Origin: Shackletoniella antarctica
Lineage (GTDB): Bacteria; Cyanobacteriota; Cyanobacteriia; Phormidesmidales; Phormidesmidaceae
DNA: 33,770 bases
Direction: 5' to 3'
Assembly (NCBI GenBank): GCA_003241845.1
Contig: QBMN01000027.1
Location: 1 to 33,770 of the forward strand
The translations under genes were made by a program, and so were the position numbers. The notes beneath the pieces are model-generated. The model made no database searches, was not told where the DNA came from, and saw only the letters and a list, made by a program, of their open reading frames with translations. Shown here piece by piece: positions 1 to 7,512 of this stretch (its first letter is position 1; every line of letters starts with the position of its first letter).

Positions 1-164
1 TGAATTCATCTCTCTGTTAAACCAGATTTTGCCTCTTTGCGCAATCCCTAGGGCCTGTCTTTACCAGCGGTGATTGAGAAATTGCATTTAATCAAGGATA
101 TTTCCTCTGAGGAACAGCTTGGCAAAACTCACAATCCCTGCCATTTTCTTAAATAATCATGTTT

Positions 165-1157
165 TCAAAATCTCGCCTTCCAAGTTTCAAGGGCTAGGCT
201 AACCAATTTAGATGGCAAGCAAACTTTCCCATCAGCACTCATGACTTTTTTATATAGCCTTAAGCTGTCCTTGTAACGAATTCTTTTCATGTATTCAATG
301 CATTGCGGAAAATTCCAAACCCTTCTAATTTTTGTTGAAGAAGGCGAATAGCCGATGGCAGCAACTTTTTTCCAAGTTTTATCAATTCCTAGTTGCATAC
401 GAAGTACATGAGGTTTATCCTCTAGATCTGGCAACCATAAAAATAGTGCTGGCTCTTTATCATTAATGAACTTGATCATCCTGATTTCTGCACATGGCTT
501 GGTTTTTCCTCTACCATAAATAATCCTCTGAGGCTCGACGATCTCTTTCATGCGTGAGTCAAAGCTAAGGATTTGCTGACGAGACTGGAGAAAGCCATCA
601 AACTCTGATTTAGAGCTATGCGATAGCCAATTCAAGAGCTTTCGTGGCGGCTCTGGTATTTCGGTAGTGGCCGAAGATTTTGAGGAATCAGGTATTTGAG
701 AAAGCCGAATCGATCTGGATTCATTCAATTTGCTATGGTTCAATTGCAGTCTTAACGCATTATTTTTGGATGCAATATTGAAAGTGTATAACTCAAATTC
801 CAGAGCATTGTATTTGCAGTCAACAAGCGTGTCTCTATGAAAAATAGGGGCGATCGCAATTAGGCGGATTGGCGCTTCTAGGTTCACGTCTGACTGAAAC
901 GGTTTCTCTTCCCGTAATGCATCATAGTATCGGGTAAGCTGCTGAACCACGTATCGGTCTTCCGTATTTTTCAGCTCAATGATGACTAAGCGCTGTTGGG
1001 CATCTAAAGCTAAAATATCGCAGAATTGGCCTCTGACAGAATATTGGCGTTTGAAAGGTGTGAGGTTCAGCAGAGTCTTGAGGTTCTTCCAAACCGTTTC
1101 CTCAAGTTCATACTCACTGCTAAACTGCCAACTTCCACCAGATTGGATGATCGCCAT
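165..1157 (-). CDS. NucS-like PD-(D/E)XK endonuclease domain protein (DUF91-type)
   Basis: Protein of 330 residues. The first ~125 residues fit the NucS/DUF91 branch of the PD-(D/E)XK nuclease fold: an early glutamate helix (SSEYELEETVW), then FCDILALD, then VIIELKN followed by a Q-x3-Y helix (VQQLTRYY). The Asp, the E-x-K pair and the glutamine match the expected metal and DNA sites. Residues ~190-330 form a second, basic domain that I do not recognise. The family cleaves DNA; substrate and role here are unknown, with repair, defence or mobile-element functions all possible. Base composition is clearly richer in A/T than the downstream genes, which suggests acquisition. It stands alone, divergent from the next gene. 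The ATG at 1155-1157 fits the domain start. Fold assignment is fairly sure, biological role is not. Confidence 0.75.
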   Translation of the reverse strand: MAIIQSGGSWQFSSEYELEETVWKNLKTLLNLTPFKRQYSVRGQFCDILALDAQQRLVIIELKNTEDRYVVQQLTRYYDALREEKPFQSDVNLEAPIRLIAIAPIFHRDTLVDCKYNALEFELYTFNIASKNNALRLQLNHSKLNESRSIRLSQIPDSSKSSATTEIPEPPRKLLNWLSHSSKSEFDGFLQSRQQILSFDSRMKEIVEPQRIIYGRGKTKPCAEIRMIKFINDKEPALFLWLPDLEDKPHVLRMQLGIDKTWKKVAAIGYSPSSTKIRRVWNFPQCIEYMKRIRYKDSLRLYKKVMSADGKVCLPSKLVSLALETWKARF

Positions 1158-1355
1158 GCTCTATTTATAAAATGACTCAAGTCAACTTTGGGAAATGTCG
1201 GCAGCGAATCATTGCTTCACTGTTCTTCAAGGCTGTAACTGTTTTAGGTTTCCCACCGAGGCAAAGTGCCCACCATCTGGTGCTCTTCCATTACGCAAAC
1301 TTCAGCGTTTCGCGTGGCTTACACTAAGGGATAGTTCTTCCCATGCGTGGACGCT

Positions 1356-1814
1356 ATGCCAAACCTTCAGCTCCAAACATCGCTGCGTCAGCTTTATGAA
1401 GAGGATCTTGTCCGCTGGGCGGAGGCTACGGTTGCCTGTCTGAAGAGTAGAGACACTCAGCAGCTTGACTGGGAAAGGCTGATTGAGGAGATTGAAGACT
1501 TGGGCAAATCGGCCAAACGAGAGCTAGAAAGCCGCCTGAGCGTATTGCTGGTTCATTTGCTCAAGCGCTGCTATGTGAATTTGCCCGACAACTATCGCGG
1601 CTGGCAGCTTATCATTCTGGAGCAGCGAAACGCCTTCAAGCTCTTGCTAAAGCAATCTCCCAGCCTCAAAACCTACTTGCAGGACGTGCTGGATGAGGTC
1701 TATCAGGATGCTCTAGCAGAAGCCTCAACCGCCTACCCAACTAGCGAATTCCCCGCCTTATACCCCTTTAGCCAAGAGCTACAAGCTCTGCTAGCAGAGG
1801 AATTTTGGCATTAA
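1356..1814 (+). CDS. DUF29 family protein
   Basis: Protein of 152 residues with the DUF29 pattern common in cyanobacteria: an N-terminal LYEEDLVRWAE helix, a central WERLIEEIEDLGKS helix, then a helix with LLVHLLKRCY and the GWQLIILEQR segment. It looks all-helical and soluble. I start at ATG 1356 (MPNLQLQ) because it matches the usual short DUF29 N-terminus; an in-frame GTG at 1347 would add three residues. DUF29 proteins have no established biochemical function and are often multicopy. The gene lies between the nuclease and a response regulator with no sign of co-transcription: the 45-base gap to the regulator is pyrimidine-rich. Family assignment is good, function unknown. Confidence 0.85.
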   Translation: MPNLQLQTSLRQLYEEDLVRWAEATVACLKSRDTQQLDWERLIEEIEDLGKSAKRELESRLSVLLVHLLKRCYVNLPDNYRGWQLIILEQRNAFKLLLKQSPSLKTYLQDVLDEVYQDALAEASTAYPTSEFPALYPFSQELQALLAEEFWH

Positions 1815-1859
1815 AGACACGTCACCCCCTACCCTCTCCCCGCACCCGCCACCGTCCCC

Positions 1860-2534
1860 ATGAGAATTTTGCTGGTTGATGACGAAGTCGAACTCACCGA
1901 CCCGCTCAGTCGCCTGCTCACCCGTGAGGGCTATGCCGTAGATGTGGCCACAGAGGGAGAGGCGGGCTGCACCTTAGCCAGCCAGGGCAGCTACGATCTG
2001 CTGATTTTAGACTGGATGCTGCCTGGGTTGAGCGGTTTAGAGATCTGTCGGCAGGTGCGATCGCGCCAAGACAGCACCCCCGTGCTCTTTCTCACCGCCA
2101 AAGACACCCTCAATGATCGCGTCGATGGCCTCGACGCCGGAGCCGACGATTACCTCGTCAAACCCTTTGAGCTGCGCGAGCTGCTGGCCAGGGTGCGGGC
2201 ACTGCTGCGGCGATCGCCCAACCTAGAGCCATCCTCGCCCCGCCTCGCCTACGACGATCTCACCCTCGACGAAACCAACCAGCTAGCCCACCGTCAGGGC
2301 CAACCCGCCGAACTCTCTGAAAAAGAAACCCGCCTGCTGGCCTACCTGCTGCGCCACGCCCACCAGGTGCTCACCCACGAGCAAATCTACCAGGGCGTTT
2401 GGGGCGATCAAGAGGCCCCCAGCAGCAACGTGGTCGCCGCTCAAATGCGCCTGCTGCGCCGCAAGATTGAGCCTAAGGGCACGCTGCCGATCATTCACAC
2501 CGTCTATGGCAAGGGCTATCGGTTGGGGAGTTGA
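1860..2534 (+). CDS. OmpR/PhoB-family response regulator, RppA-like
   Basis: Two-domain response regulator of 224 residues. The receiver domain (about 1-115) has the acidic pair D7/D8, phospho-acceptor D51 in LLILDWMLP, T79 and K101 in DDYLVKPF. A winged-helix DNA-binding domain follows (about 125-222), ending in the typical YGKGYRLGS. It would be phosphorylated by a histidine kinase and bind promoter DNA. The N-terminus resembles cyanobacterial proteins named RppA, which have been linked to photosynthesis-gene and metal responses, but I cannot separate it from close paralogues by eye. No histidine kinase lies next to it, so it is an orphan in this window. A strong hairpin follows 13 bases after the stop. 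Confidence 0.92.
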   Translation: MRILLVDDEVELTDPLSRLLTREGYAVDVATEGEAGCTLASQGSYDLLILDWMLPGLSGLEICRQVRSRQDSTPVLFLTAKDTLNDRVDGLDAGADDYLVKPFELRELLARVRALLRRSPNLEPSSPRLAYDDLTLDETNQLAHRQGQPAELSEKETRLLAYLLRHAHQVLTHEQIYQGVWGDQEAPSSNVVAAQMRLLRRKIEPKGTLPIIHTVYGKGYRLGS

Positions 2535-2547
2535 GACGCCTTGGTTG

Positions 2548-2575
2548 GCGGTGGAATGTTGAAACGTTCCACCGC
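2548..2575. terminator. Hairpin terminator between convergent genes
   Basis: GCGGTGGAA at 2548-2556 pairs with TTCCACCGC at 2567-2575. The stem continues inward (T57-G66 wobble, G58-C65, T59-A64) to a 12-pair stem with a 4-base loop. It sits between the plus-strand regulator ending at 2534 and the minus-strand DUF924 gene ending at 2586, so it could terminate both. There is no clear U-run on either side, so it may be Rho-independent only in part, or mainly a 3'-end stabiliser. Confidence 0.6.
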
Positions 2576-2585
2576 TGAAACCCGC

Positions 2586-3170
2586 TTAAAACCTCGACCC
2601 TGGCTGCTGCAAAAACTCTGCCTCCTCGGGCGTTGTCTCTCGACCCAAGATCTCGTTGCGGTGGGGGAAGCGGCCAAACCGCTGAATCACCTCGCGGTGG
2701 CGCAGAGCGTAGTCGAAGATGGTGTCGAATTCAGGGTGGGCAGCGTGGAGCGATCGCGCCAGCTCCACCGAGCGATCTTGATCCGCCAAATTCTCGCTGT
2801 GTTCCAGCGGTAAATAAAAGAAGATGCGCTCTACGGGCAGCACCTGCTGGTCATAGCCCCGATCAAGGGCGTGGTAGGCGGTGGCTAGGGCAGCGCGATC
2901 GGCCGCAAAGCTGCGCCCCTCACCCCGAAACAAATTGCGCGGAAACTGATCCAGCAGCAGCAGCAGCGCCAGGCAGGGGCGCGGCTGGTCTCGCCAGGCT
3001 CCCAGCGCACCGCCCATGGCCTGTTCGACATCCCCCCAAAACTGTTGGCGAATGGTGTCATCAAATGCCGGATCTTTCTTAAACCACACCTGACGCTGCT
3101 GGCCATATTCCCCCGCTGCATCCTCCGGGTTGCCAAACCAAAACCGCAGAACCGCCGCCGCCCTTTCCAT
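2586..3170 (-). CDS. DUF924 family protein
   Basis: Protein of 194 residues, the normal length for DUF924. Diagnostic motifs are visible: VLRFWFG near the N-terminus, LDQFPRNLFRG at 73-83, FFYLPLEHSEN at 117-127, and GRFPHRNEILGR towards the C-terminus. The fold is all-helical and TPR-like; the molecular function is not established. It lies 27 bases downstream of the metallophosphoesterase on the same strand, so the two are probably co-transcribed. The ATG at 3170 gives the usual family start (MERAAAVLRFWFG). Family assignment is firm, function unknown. Confidence 0.9.
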   Translation of the reverse strand: MERAAAVLRFWFGNPEDAAGEYGQQRQVWFKKDPAFDDTIRQQFWGDVEQAMGGALGAWRDQPRPCLALLLLLDQFPRNLFRGEGRSFAADRAALATAYHALDRGYDQQVLPVERIFFYLPLEHSENLADQDRSVELARSLHAAHPEFDTIFDYALRHREVIQRFGRFPHRNEILGRETTPEEAEFLQQPGSRF

Positions 3171-3197
3171 TGGCTATCTCCTACTCACCCACCCACC

Positions 3198-4778
3198 CTA
3201 GCTCAGCACCAGCGGCTCCAACGCATACTCCTCCCACCCCTGGTGAAAGCGCTCTGAAATGTAGGGGGTCAGCACAAACTGGGGCGACTCATCCCCTGTC
3301 ACGTCTATGCGCACAAACGAATAGGGCCGCCGCCGCTCGGCTTTGTGGCCTGTCAGCCCCGTATACAGCTGCGATTTTGCCACCAGCTTAAACTCCGTCT
3401 GTCCGTCGGTATCAGTGGCCCAAGGCTCGTAGAGCACAGTGCCCTCGGGCCGCTGTCGCCGCAGACTCAGGCCGCTGCCGCCGCAGACCACGCAGTTCAT
3501 GTGGCTATCGGCGTGGCCGGTGTCTTCAGTCTTGAGATATTCAAAACAGTGGGCGTGGCCGTTGAGCACCAGGTTTACCGGCGGGCGGTGGGTGCCAATC
3601 TCGGGCACCGCCGCCGCCACCTGGTCGAGCACCCAGCGCAGGTTCTGGCGAATGGCCAGGGTTTGGCCCTGGGCCCACTTCGTCGCCTCGGTCACATAGG
3701 GCGGGTGGTGAAAGAATATGATGCGCCCGCGCACCGACCGATCTTGCCACGAGGCAATTAGCCCGTCTCGCAGCCACAGCAGCTGCTCCGTATCTGTCAG
3801 GGCCGTGGGGGCGGGGTTAATCTGTTTCTCAAGATCGAGCAGCATTTCCTCCATCTGCTCCACCTTTGCCTGGAGGTCGTCTAGGCGTTCCTGGGCGTGG
3901 GGATCGGTGCTCTGGAGCTGGAGCGCTTCATCTCTGACCTGCTGCTGCTGGCGCTGAACGACCTCTCGCTGGGCGATCAGCCGCTGGCGATTGGCGCTCC
4001 CCGCCGGGTGTTCGGCGATCGGCGTCGGGTCATTAAACGTGCTGCTGTCGAGGGCAAAAAAGTCGATGCCGCCGTAGCGAAAGGTGTAATAGCGGTTGGG
4101 CAGCCGGGTAAACTGCCCTGGCTGATAGCGCAGCCCTTGAGTTTTTTCATCCCAGGGGCCGTAGTGGCGGTCGAGGTGGGCGGCAATCTGGTCCTTAGGC
4201 AGACCCTTTAGATAATCTAAAAAAGCGCGGGCGTAGGCGTCGCCCACCCCAGAGCCGCGCCAGCCTACGTTGGGGTTGAGGTTTAGCCCCAGCAGCTTGC
4301 GCACGGGCCGACTCACTTGCACCAGGGCGCTGTAAAGCAGAGGTAGGTTGTAGTAGTCGTGGTTGCCCGGCACCGCCAAAAACGGAAAGCGAAACAGCAT
4401 ATCGTCAAAGGCAATCTGGTCGGGGCGATCGCCCCCCACCAGCCATTCTCGGTAGGGCTGAATGAAGTTGCCCGGATACTGCTCGCTAGAGCCGACCTGG
4501 TAGACCATATCGCCCGTGTGCAGCAAAAATCGGCAGTCTTGCAGGTGGGGCACCATCTGCTCGGCAATGCGCCGCTGGGGGTGGTGGTCGGTGTGTGGCC
4601 CAGAGCCGCTGTCGCCAATCACCAAAAACGAGAATTCTGAATCGCTGCTGCGGCCATCGTCTAAAATTAGCCGGGTCTGATCAATGCGGCGCTCCACCAG
4701 GGGCGGCTGTTGCCAACAGACACGCTCCTTCATTTTGGCGACTTTGGTCAAAATGGGCGGGTCAAGAATGGAAGCCAT
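3198..4778 (-). CDS. Calcineurin-like metallophosphoesterase with internal coiled coil
   Basis: Protein of 526 residues with the full set of calcineurin-like metal-binding motifs: GDSGSG at 55-60, HTGD at 87-90, GNHD at 138-141, FFHHPPY around 355-361 and NGHAH at 406-410. These residues coordinate a dinuclear metal centre that hydrolyses phosphoesters; the substrate cannot be read from sequence. No signal peptide is evident, so it is probably cytoplasmic. Between the GNHD and HH motifs is a Gln/Glu-rich helical stretch (about 263-321) that looks like an inserted coiled coil. The protein is therefore longer than a minimal phosphoesterase. It is probably co-transcribed with the downstream DUF924 gene and divergent from the DUF721 gene. 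Confidence 0.88.
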   Translation of the reverse strand: MASILDPPILTKVAKMKERVCWQQPPLVERRIDQTRLILDDGRSSDSEFSFLVIGDSGSGPHTDHHPQRRIAEQMVPHLQDCRFLLHTGDMVYQVGSSEQYPGNFIQPYREWLVGGDRPDQIAFDDMLFRFPFLAVPGNHDYYNLPLLYSALVQVSRPVRKLLGLNLNPNVGWRGSGVGDAYARAFLDYLKGLPKDQIAAHLDRHYGPWDEKTQGLRYQPGQFTRLPNRYYTFRYGGIDFFALDSSTFNDPTPIAEHPAGSANRQRLIAQREVVQRQQQQVRDEALQLQSTDPHAQERLDDLQAKVEQMEEMLLDLEKQINPAPTALTDTEQLLWLRDGLIASWQDRSVRGRIIFFHHPPYVTEATKWAQGQTLAIRQNLRWVLDQVAAAVPEIGTHRPPVNLVLNGHAHCFEYLKTEDTGHADSHMNCVVCGGSGLSLRRQRPEGTVLYEPWATDTDGQTEFKLVAKSQLYTGLTGHKAERRRPYSFVRIDVTGDESPQFVLTPYISERFHQGWEEYALEPLVLS

Positions 4779-4939
4779 GCAGTTTTATAGACTAATATGC
4801 CAAACAGTCAACGGCCAGCTTAAGCAAAAGTGCCCTAACTTAGGGTAATCTGTGTGCTCAAAAATTGCCGAGCTGCTGCTGGTTATCAGGCTGTCACCGT
4901 TGAGCGCACCGGGGCATCCGCAATCATAATGGATTGTCT

Positions 4940-5521
4940 ATGCCTCTTGATTCAATCCGCAACGTCATTCACCAGTTTGAACAGCAGCCCCGCTGGCGGA
5001 GTCGGGGTGACTATCGTCGGGTGCTAAATAGCTGGGCTGCTGTGGTAGGAGATGGGGTGGCCCGCCAAGCCGCCCCCGTGCGGCTCGATCAAGACGTGCT
5101 TCATGTGGCGGTGGTCAACCCCATGTGGGCGCAAACCCTGACCCTAGAGCGGGTACGAATTCTCGCTAAGCTCAATGATCGCCTCCACCTAAACCTGCGC
5201 GACATCCGCTTTTCTAGCGGCGATTGGTATCGGCAAAACCGGTCGGCCCAGCCCGCAGCTTCTGCGTCAGAACTGCCCGAGTGGCTGCGGCTGCACCCCA
5301 GCTTTGAGCCTCGGGCTATACCGATCGTCAATCAGCGACCCCAAACCGCCGCAGAGAGTTTCGAGCGCTGGGCCACCATGACGCAGAACCTCGCCGCCCA
5401 GCAGCCCCTCTGCCCCCAGTGCCATTGCCCCTGCCCCACGGGCGAGCTCAAGCGCTGGGGCCGGTGCAGCATTTGCGCTGGCCAGGGGCTTAAAGGCCCG
5501 GTGGGAAGACATTCTGTATAA
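4940..5521 (+). CDS. DUF721 (DciA-like) protein with C-terminal cysteine cluster
   Basis: Protein of 193 residues. The N-terminal ~95 residues match DUF721/DciA: a W-x-VVG-like segment (LNSWAAVVGDGVARQAAPVRL), then LHVAVVNPMWAQTLTLE and LRDIRF. DciA proteins load or stimulate the replicative helicase DnaB in bacteria that lack DnaC; a similar role is an inference here. The C-terminal part carries CPQCHCPCP and later CSIC, which could form a zinc-binding knuckle. I chose ATG 4940 (MPLDSIR); the in-frame TTG at 4934 adds only two residues. The gene end overlaps the convergent lipB end by 32 bases. Confidence 0.82.
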   Translation: MPLDSIRNVIHQFEQQPRWRSRGDYRRVLNSWAAVVGDGVARQAAPVRLDQDVLHVAVVNPMWAQTLTLERVRILAKLNDRLHLNLRDIRFSSGDWYRQNRSAQPAASASELPEWLRLHPSFEPRAIPIVNQRPQTAAESFERWATMTQNLAAQQPLCPQCHCPCPTGELKRWGRCSICAGQGLKGPVGRHSV

Positions 5522-6209
5522 CGGGCTGGCTGGACAGATGTGTGTATGGATGGATCACAGGGCTAACGCCAAACACCTGGGCAAAGCTGTCTACTACCAC
5601 AGGGCGCACCGCCGCCACCGTCACCCCTGGGCAAAATTGGGCCAGGGTGCCCACGGGCTTGTCGGTAATGCCACAGGGGGCGATCGCCTCAAACCCACCC
5701 AAGTCTGGGCAGACATTTAGCGCAAAGCCGTGCATCGTCACCCAGCGGCTGACCTTAATGCCGATCGCCGCCAGCTTGTAGTCGCCCACCCACACCCCAG
5801 TCAGCCCCAGCTGACGGCCCGCCTCTACCCCAAATTTTGCGAGAGCAAGTATCAGCACCGCTTCGAGCTGGCGCAGGTACCAGTGCAGGTCGCTCTGGTG
5901 CCGCTTCAAATCGAGAATCGGGTAGCCCACTAGCTGTCCGGGGCAGTGGTGGGTGACCTCGCCGCCCCGCTCGGTGCGAAACAGCGGGTAGGACAGCTCT
6001 GCTTCTGGCAGCTTGAGGTGAGCCAGGGTTGAGCCTTGCCCCAGGGTATATACGCCGGGGTGCTCGACCAGCAGCAGGCGATCGGGCTGGGGCTGCTCGC
6101 GGTGACGCTGCACCAGCGCCTTTTGCAGTGTCCAAACATCGGCAAAGGGCGCTAGCCCCAGATCATATATTTCGCAGTGGAGGGGAGATTCCTGATGGGT
6201 TTGGGCCAT
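5490..6209 (-). CDS. lipB: Octanoyl-[ACP]:protein N-octanoyltransferase LipB
   Basis: Protein of 239 residues. LipB transfers octanoate from acyl carrier protein to a lysine of lipoyl domains, the first step of lipoate synthesis. Visible motifs are EHPGVYTLG at 49-57, RGGEVTHHCPGQ at 81-92, the DYKLAAIGIK segment with the active lysine K145, and PCGI with the acyl-thioester cysteine C179. The THHCPGQ variant of the more familiar TYHGPGQ is, as I recall, usual in cyanobacterial and plant LipB. The ATG at 6209 gives a normal start. It is divergent from the hibernation factor and convergent with the DUF721 gene, with which it shares 32 bases of coding sequence. Confidence 0.95.
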   Translation of the reverse strand: MAQTHQESPLHCEIYDLGLAPFADVWTLQKALVQRHREQPQPDRLLLVEHPGVYTLGQGSTLAHLKLPEAELSYPLFRTERGGEVTHHCPGQLVGYPILDLKRHQSDLHWYLRQLEAVLILALAKFGVEAGRQLGLTGVWVGDYKLAAIGIKVSRWVTMHGFALNVCPDLGGFEAIAPCGITDKPVGTLAQFCPGVTVAAVRPVVVDSFAQVFGVSPVIHPYTHLSSQPVIQNVFPPGL

Positions 6210-6362
6210 ATTTTGTCAACCGTGAGTTAACCCAAATAGTTTCGACAATGGTTTCAACAAGAGACTTCTGCAATCAAGAATTATCAACCCATGCAAAGGA
6301 TTCTAACGGACGATGTTGGGCAGAATACAAGGTGTTAGGGTGAAGCCATGAGGCGACGTATC

Positions 6363-6368
6363 AAGGAG
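6363..6368 (+). promoter_or_regulatory. Strong ribosome binding site of lrtA/hpf
   Basis: AAGGAG lies 8 bases before the ATG at 6377 and is one of the clearest Shine-Dalgarno sequences in the window. Most genes here have none. The leader from the divergent lipB start is up to 167 bases long. In Synechococcus a long lrtA leader is known to matter for dark stabilisation of the transcript; nothing further can be shown from this sequence. Confidence 0.7.
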
Positions 6369-6376
6369 TCTGCTTT

Positions 6377-7027
6377 ATGAAATTGGTTATCCACGGCAGA
6401 AATATCGAGATCACAGACGCGATTCGGGAGCATGTAGAGCAAAAAATCCTCAAGGCGGTGAGCCACTTCAAACACCTGACCAACGAGGTTGATGTCCATC
6501 TGTCCGCAGCACGCAATCCTAGAATTGAGGCCAGCCAGTCTGCAGAAGTCACCCTATTCGTAGACGGGGCCGTTGTTAGAGCCGAAGAAAGCAGCGAAAA
6601 TCTCTACGCCAGCATTGACCTCGTGGCCGACAAAATCAGCCGCCAGCTGCGCAAGTTTAAAGAAAAGCGCAACACCCGTATGCAGGGCACCCTGGGCAAA
6701 ACTACCGAAGCCTATCTCAACGAAGCCCCGGCCACCGATGTCACCCATGTGCTCACCACCAGCGAGCCTCAGCTCCCCGAAGAGGTCATTCGCTCTAAGT
6801 ACTTTGCCATGGCCCCGATGACCGTAGCCGATGCCCTAGAGCAGCTGGCCTTGATTGACCACGATTTCTACATGTTTCTCAACGCAGAAACCCAGGAAAT
6901 CAACGTGATCTATGAGCGCAATCACGGCGGCTACGGGCTGATTCAGCCCCGTAAGCCCAGCCAAAATGGCCATAGCCAAAATGGTACCAAGGCTAGTAGC
7001 TCGGTTGAGGCCCCTGCCCACAGCTAG
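6377..7027 (+). CDS. hpf: Long-form ribosome hibernation promoting factor (LrtA)
   Basis: Protein of 216 residues. The N-terminal S30AE/HPF domain (about 1-105, MKLVIHGRNIEITDAIREHV to LRKFKEKR) binds the ribosomal decoding region. A linker follows, then the C-terminal dimerisation domain of long HPF (about 130-195; SKYFAMAPMTVADALEQL, DHDFYMFLNAET and INVIYERNHGGYGLI). Long HPF forms inactive 100S ribosome dimers during dark or starvation periods; the cyanobacterial homologue is called LrtA, light-repressed transcript A. The start is supported by AAGGAG 8 bases upstream. An intrinsic terminator follows at 7097. The tail after ~200 is low-complexity Asn/Ser/Gly. Confidence 0.95.
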   Translation: MKLVIHGRNIEITDAIREHVEQKILKAVSHFKHLTNEVDVHLSAARNPRIEASQSAEVTLFVDGAVVRAEESSENLYASIDLVADKISRQLRKFKEKRNTRMQGTLGKTTEAYLNEAPATDVTHVLTTSEPQLPEEVIRSKYFAMAPMTVADALEQLALIDHDFYMFLNAETQEINVIYERNHGGYGLIQPRKPSQNGHSQNGTKASSSVEAPAHS

Positions 7028-7096
7028 GCCCTGGTGGTAATCCCCCAGCTAGAGACCCGGTTGCTTGTGTGGAGCACGCAGATCATCTCTGTTTTG

Positions 7097-7119
7097 CCCA
7101 GAAGAAACTGGGTCTTTTT
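7097..7119 (+). terminator. Intrinsic terminator of lrtA/hpf
   Basis: CCCAG (7097-7101), a 6-base loop, CTGGG (7108-7112), then TCTTTTT (7113-7119). A G-T wobble can lengthen the stem by one pair. It lies 70 bases after the stop of the hibernation factor and just before the convergent glutaredoxin gene end. Confidence 0.7.
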
Positions 7120-7136
7120 ATATCTTGTACAGAGTT

Positions 7137-7409
7137 CTAGCCAGCAGAAGCTGCCGACAGCATTGGTTCTACGCCGCCCTTGGCATCGAGAGCAAAAAGG
7201 TCGTCGCAGCCGCCGACGTGGTGGTCGTTGATGAAAATCTGGGGCAGCGATCGCCGTCCGTCAGCCCGCTTAGACATCTCGCTACGAGCCGCTTCATCGC
7301 CGTCGATGGCGTATTCGGTGTATTCAATGCCCTTTTGGTCAAGCAGTCGCTTGGCACGAATGCAGAAGGGGCAGCTGCTCCAGGTGTAGATTTCGACGGT
7401 GGGGGTCAT
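7137..7409 (-). CDS. grxC: Glutaredoxin 3 (GrxC type)
   Basis: Dithiol glutaredoxin of 90 residues, the usual length. It has the redox motif C13-P-F-C16, the cis-proline segment SLPQIFIND, and the GGCDDL glutathione-binding turn. It reduces protein disulfides and glutathione mixed disulfides in the cytoplasm, using glutathione as the electron source. The ATG at 7409 is the family start (MTPTVEIYTW). The gene lies 97 bases downstream of radA on the same strand, but a long inverted repeat sits at the radA end, so co-transcription is uncertain. Confidence 0.93.
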   Translation of the reverse strand: MTPTVEIYTWSSCPFCIRAKRLLDQKGIEYTEYAIDGDEAARSEMSKRADGRRSLPQIFINDHHVGGCDDLFALDAKGGVEPMLSAASAG

Positions 7410-7448
7410 GGCACGCCTCCGATATGTTTAAGGTTCTTTACATGTTAA

Positions 7449-7512
7449 CCGTAGCGTGGGTCTCTCCCCAATCTCCGCTAAACCCCGCCCCCCTATGAGA
7501 CCCACGCTACGG
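7449..7512. repeat. Perfect 16-bp inverted repeat at the radA 3' end
   Basis: CCGTAGCGTGGGTCTC (7449-7464) and its exact reverse complement (7497-7512) enclose 32 pyrimidine-rich bases. The right arm covers the radA stop codon. It may be a transcript-end hairpin or a remnant of a small palindromic repeat element. Confidence 0.75.

Noticed and set aside
1-164. Possible end of an upstream gene
   Set aside because: All plus-strand frames carry early stops; frame 1 from about 52 to 153 is open but too short to identify.
1195-1443. An 82-codon plus-strand ORF before the DUF29 gene
   Set aside because: It overlaps the DUF29 coding region in another frame and its composition is not protein-like.
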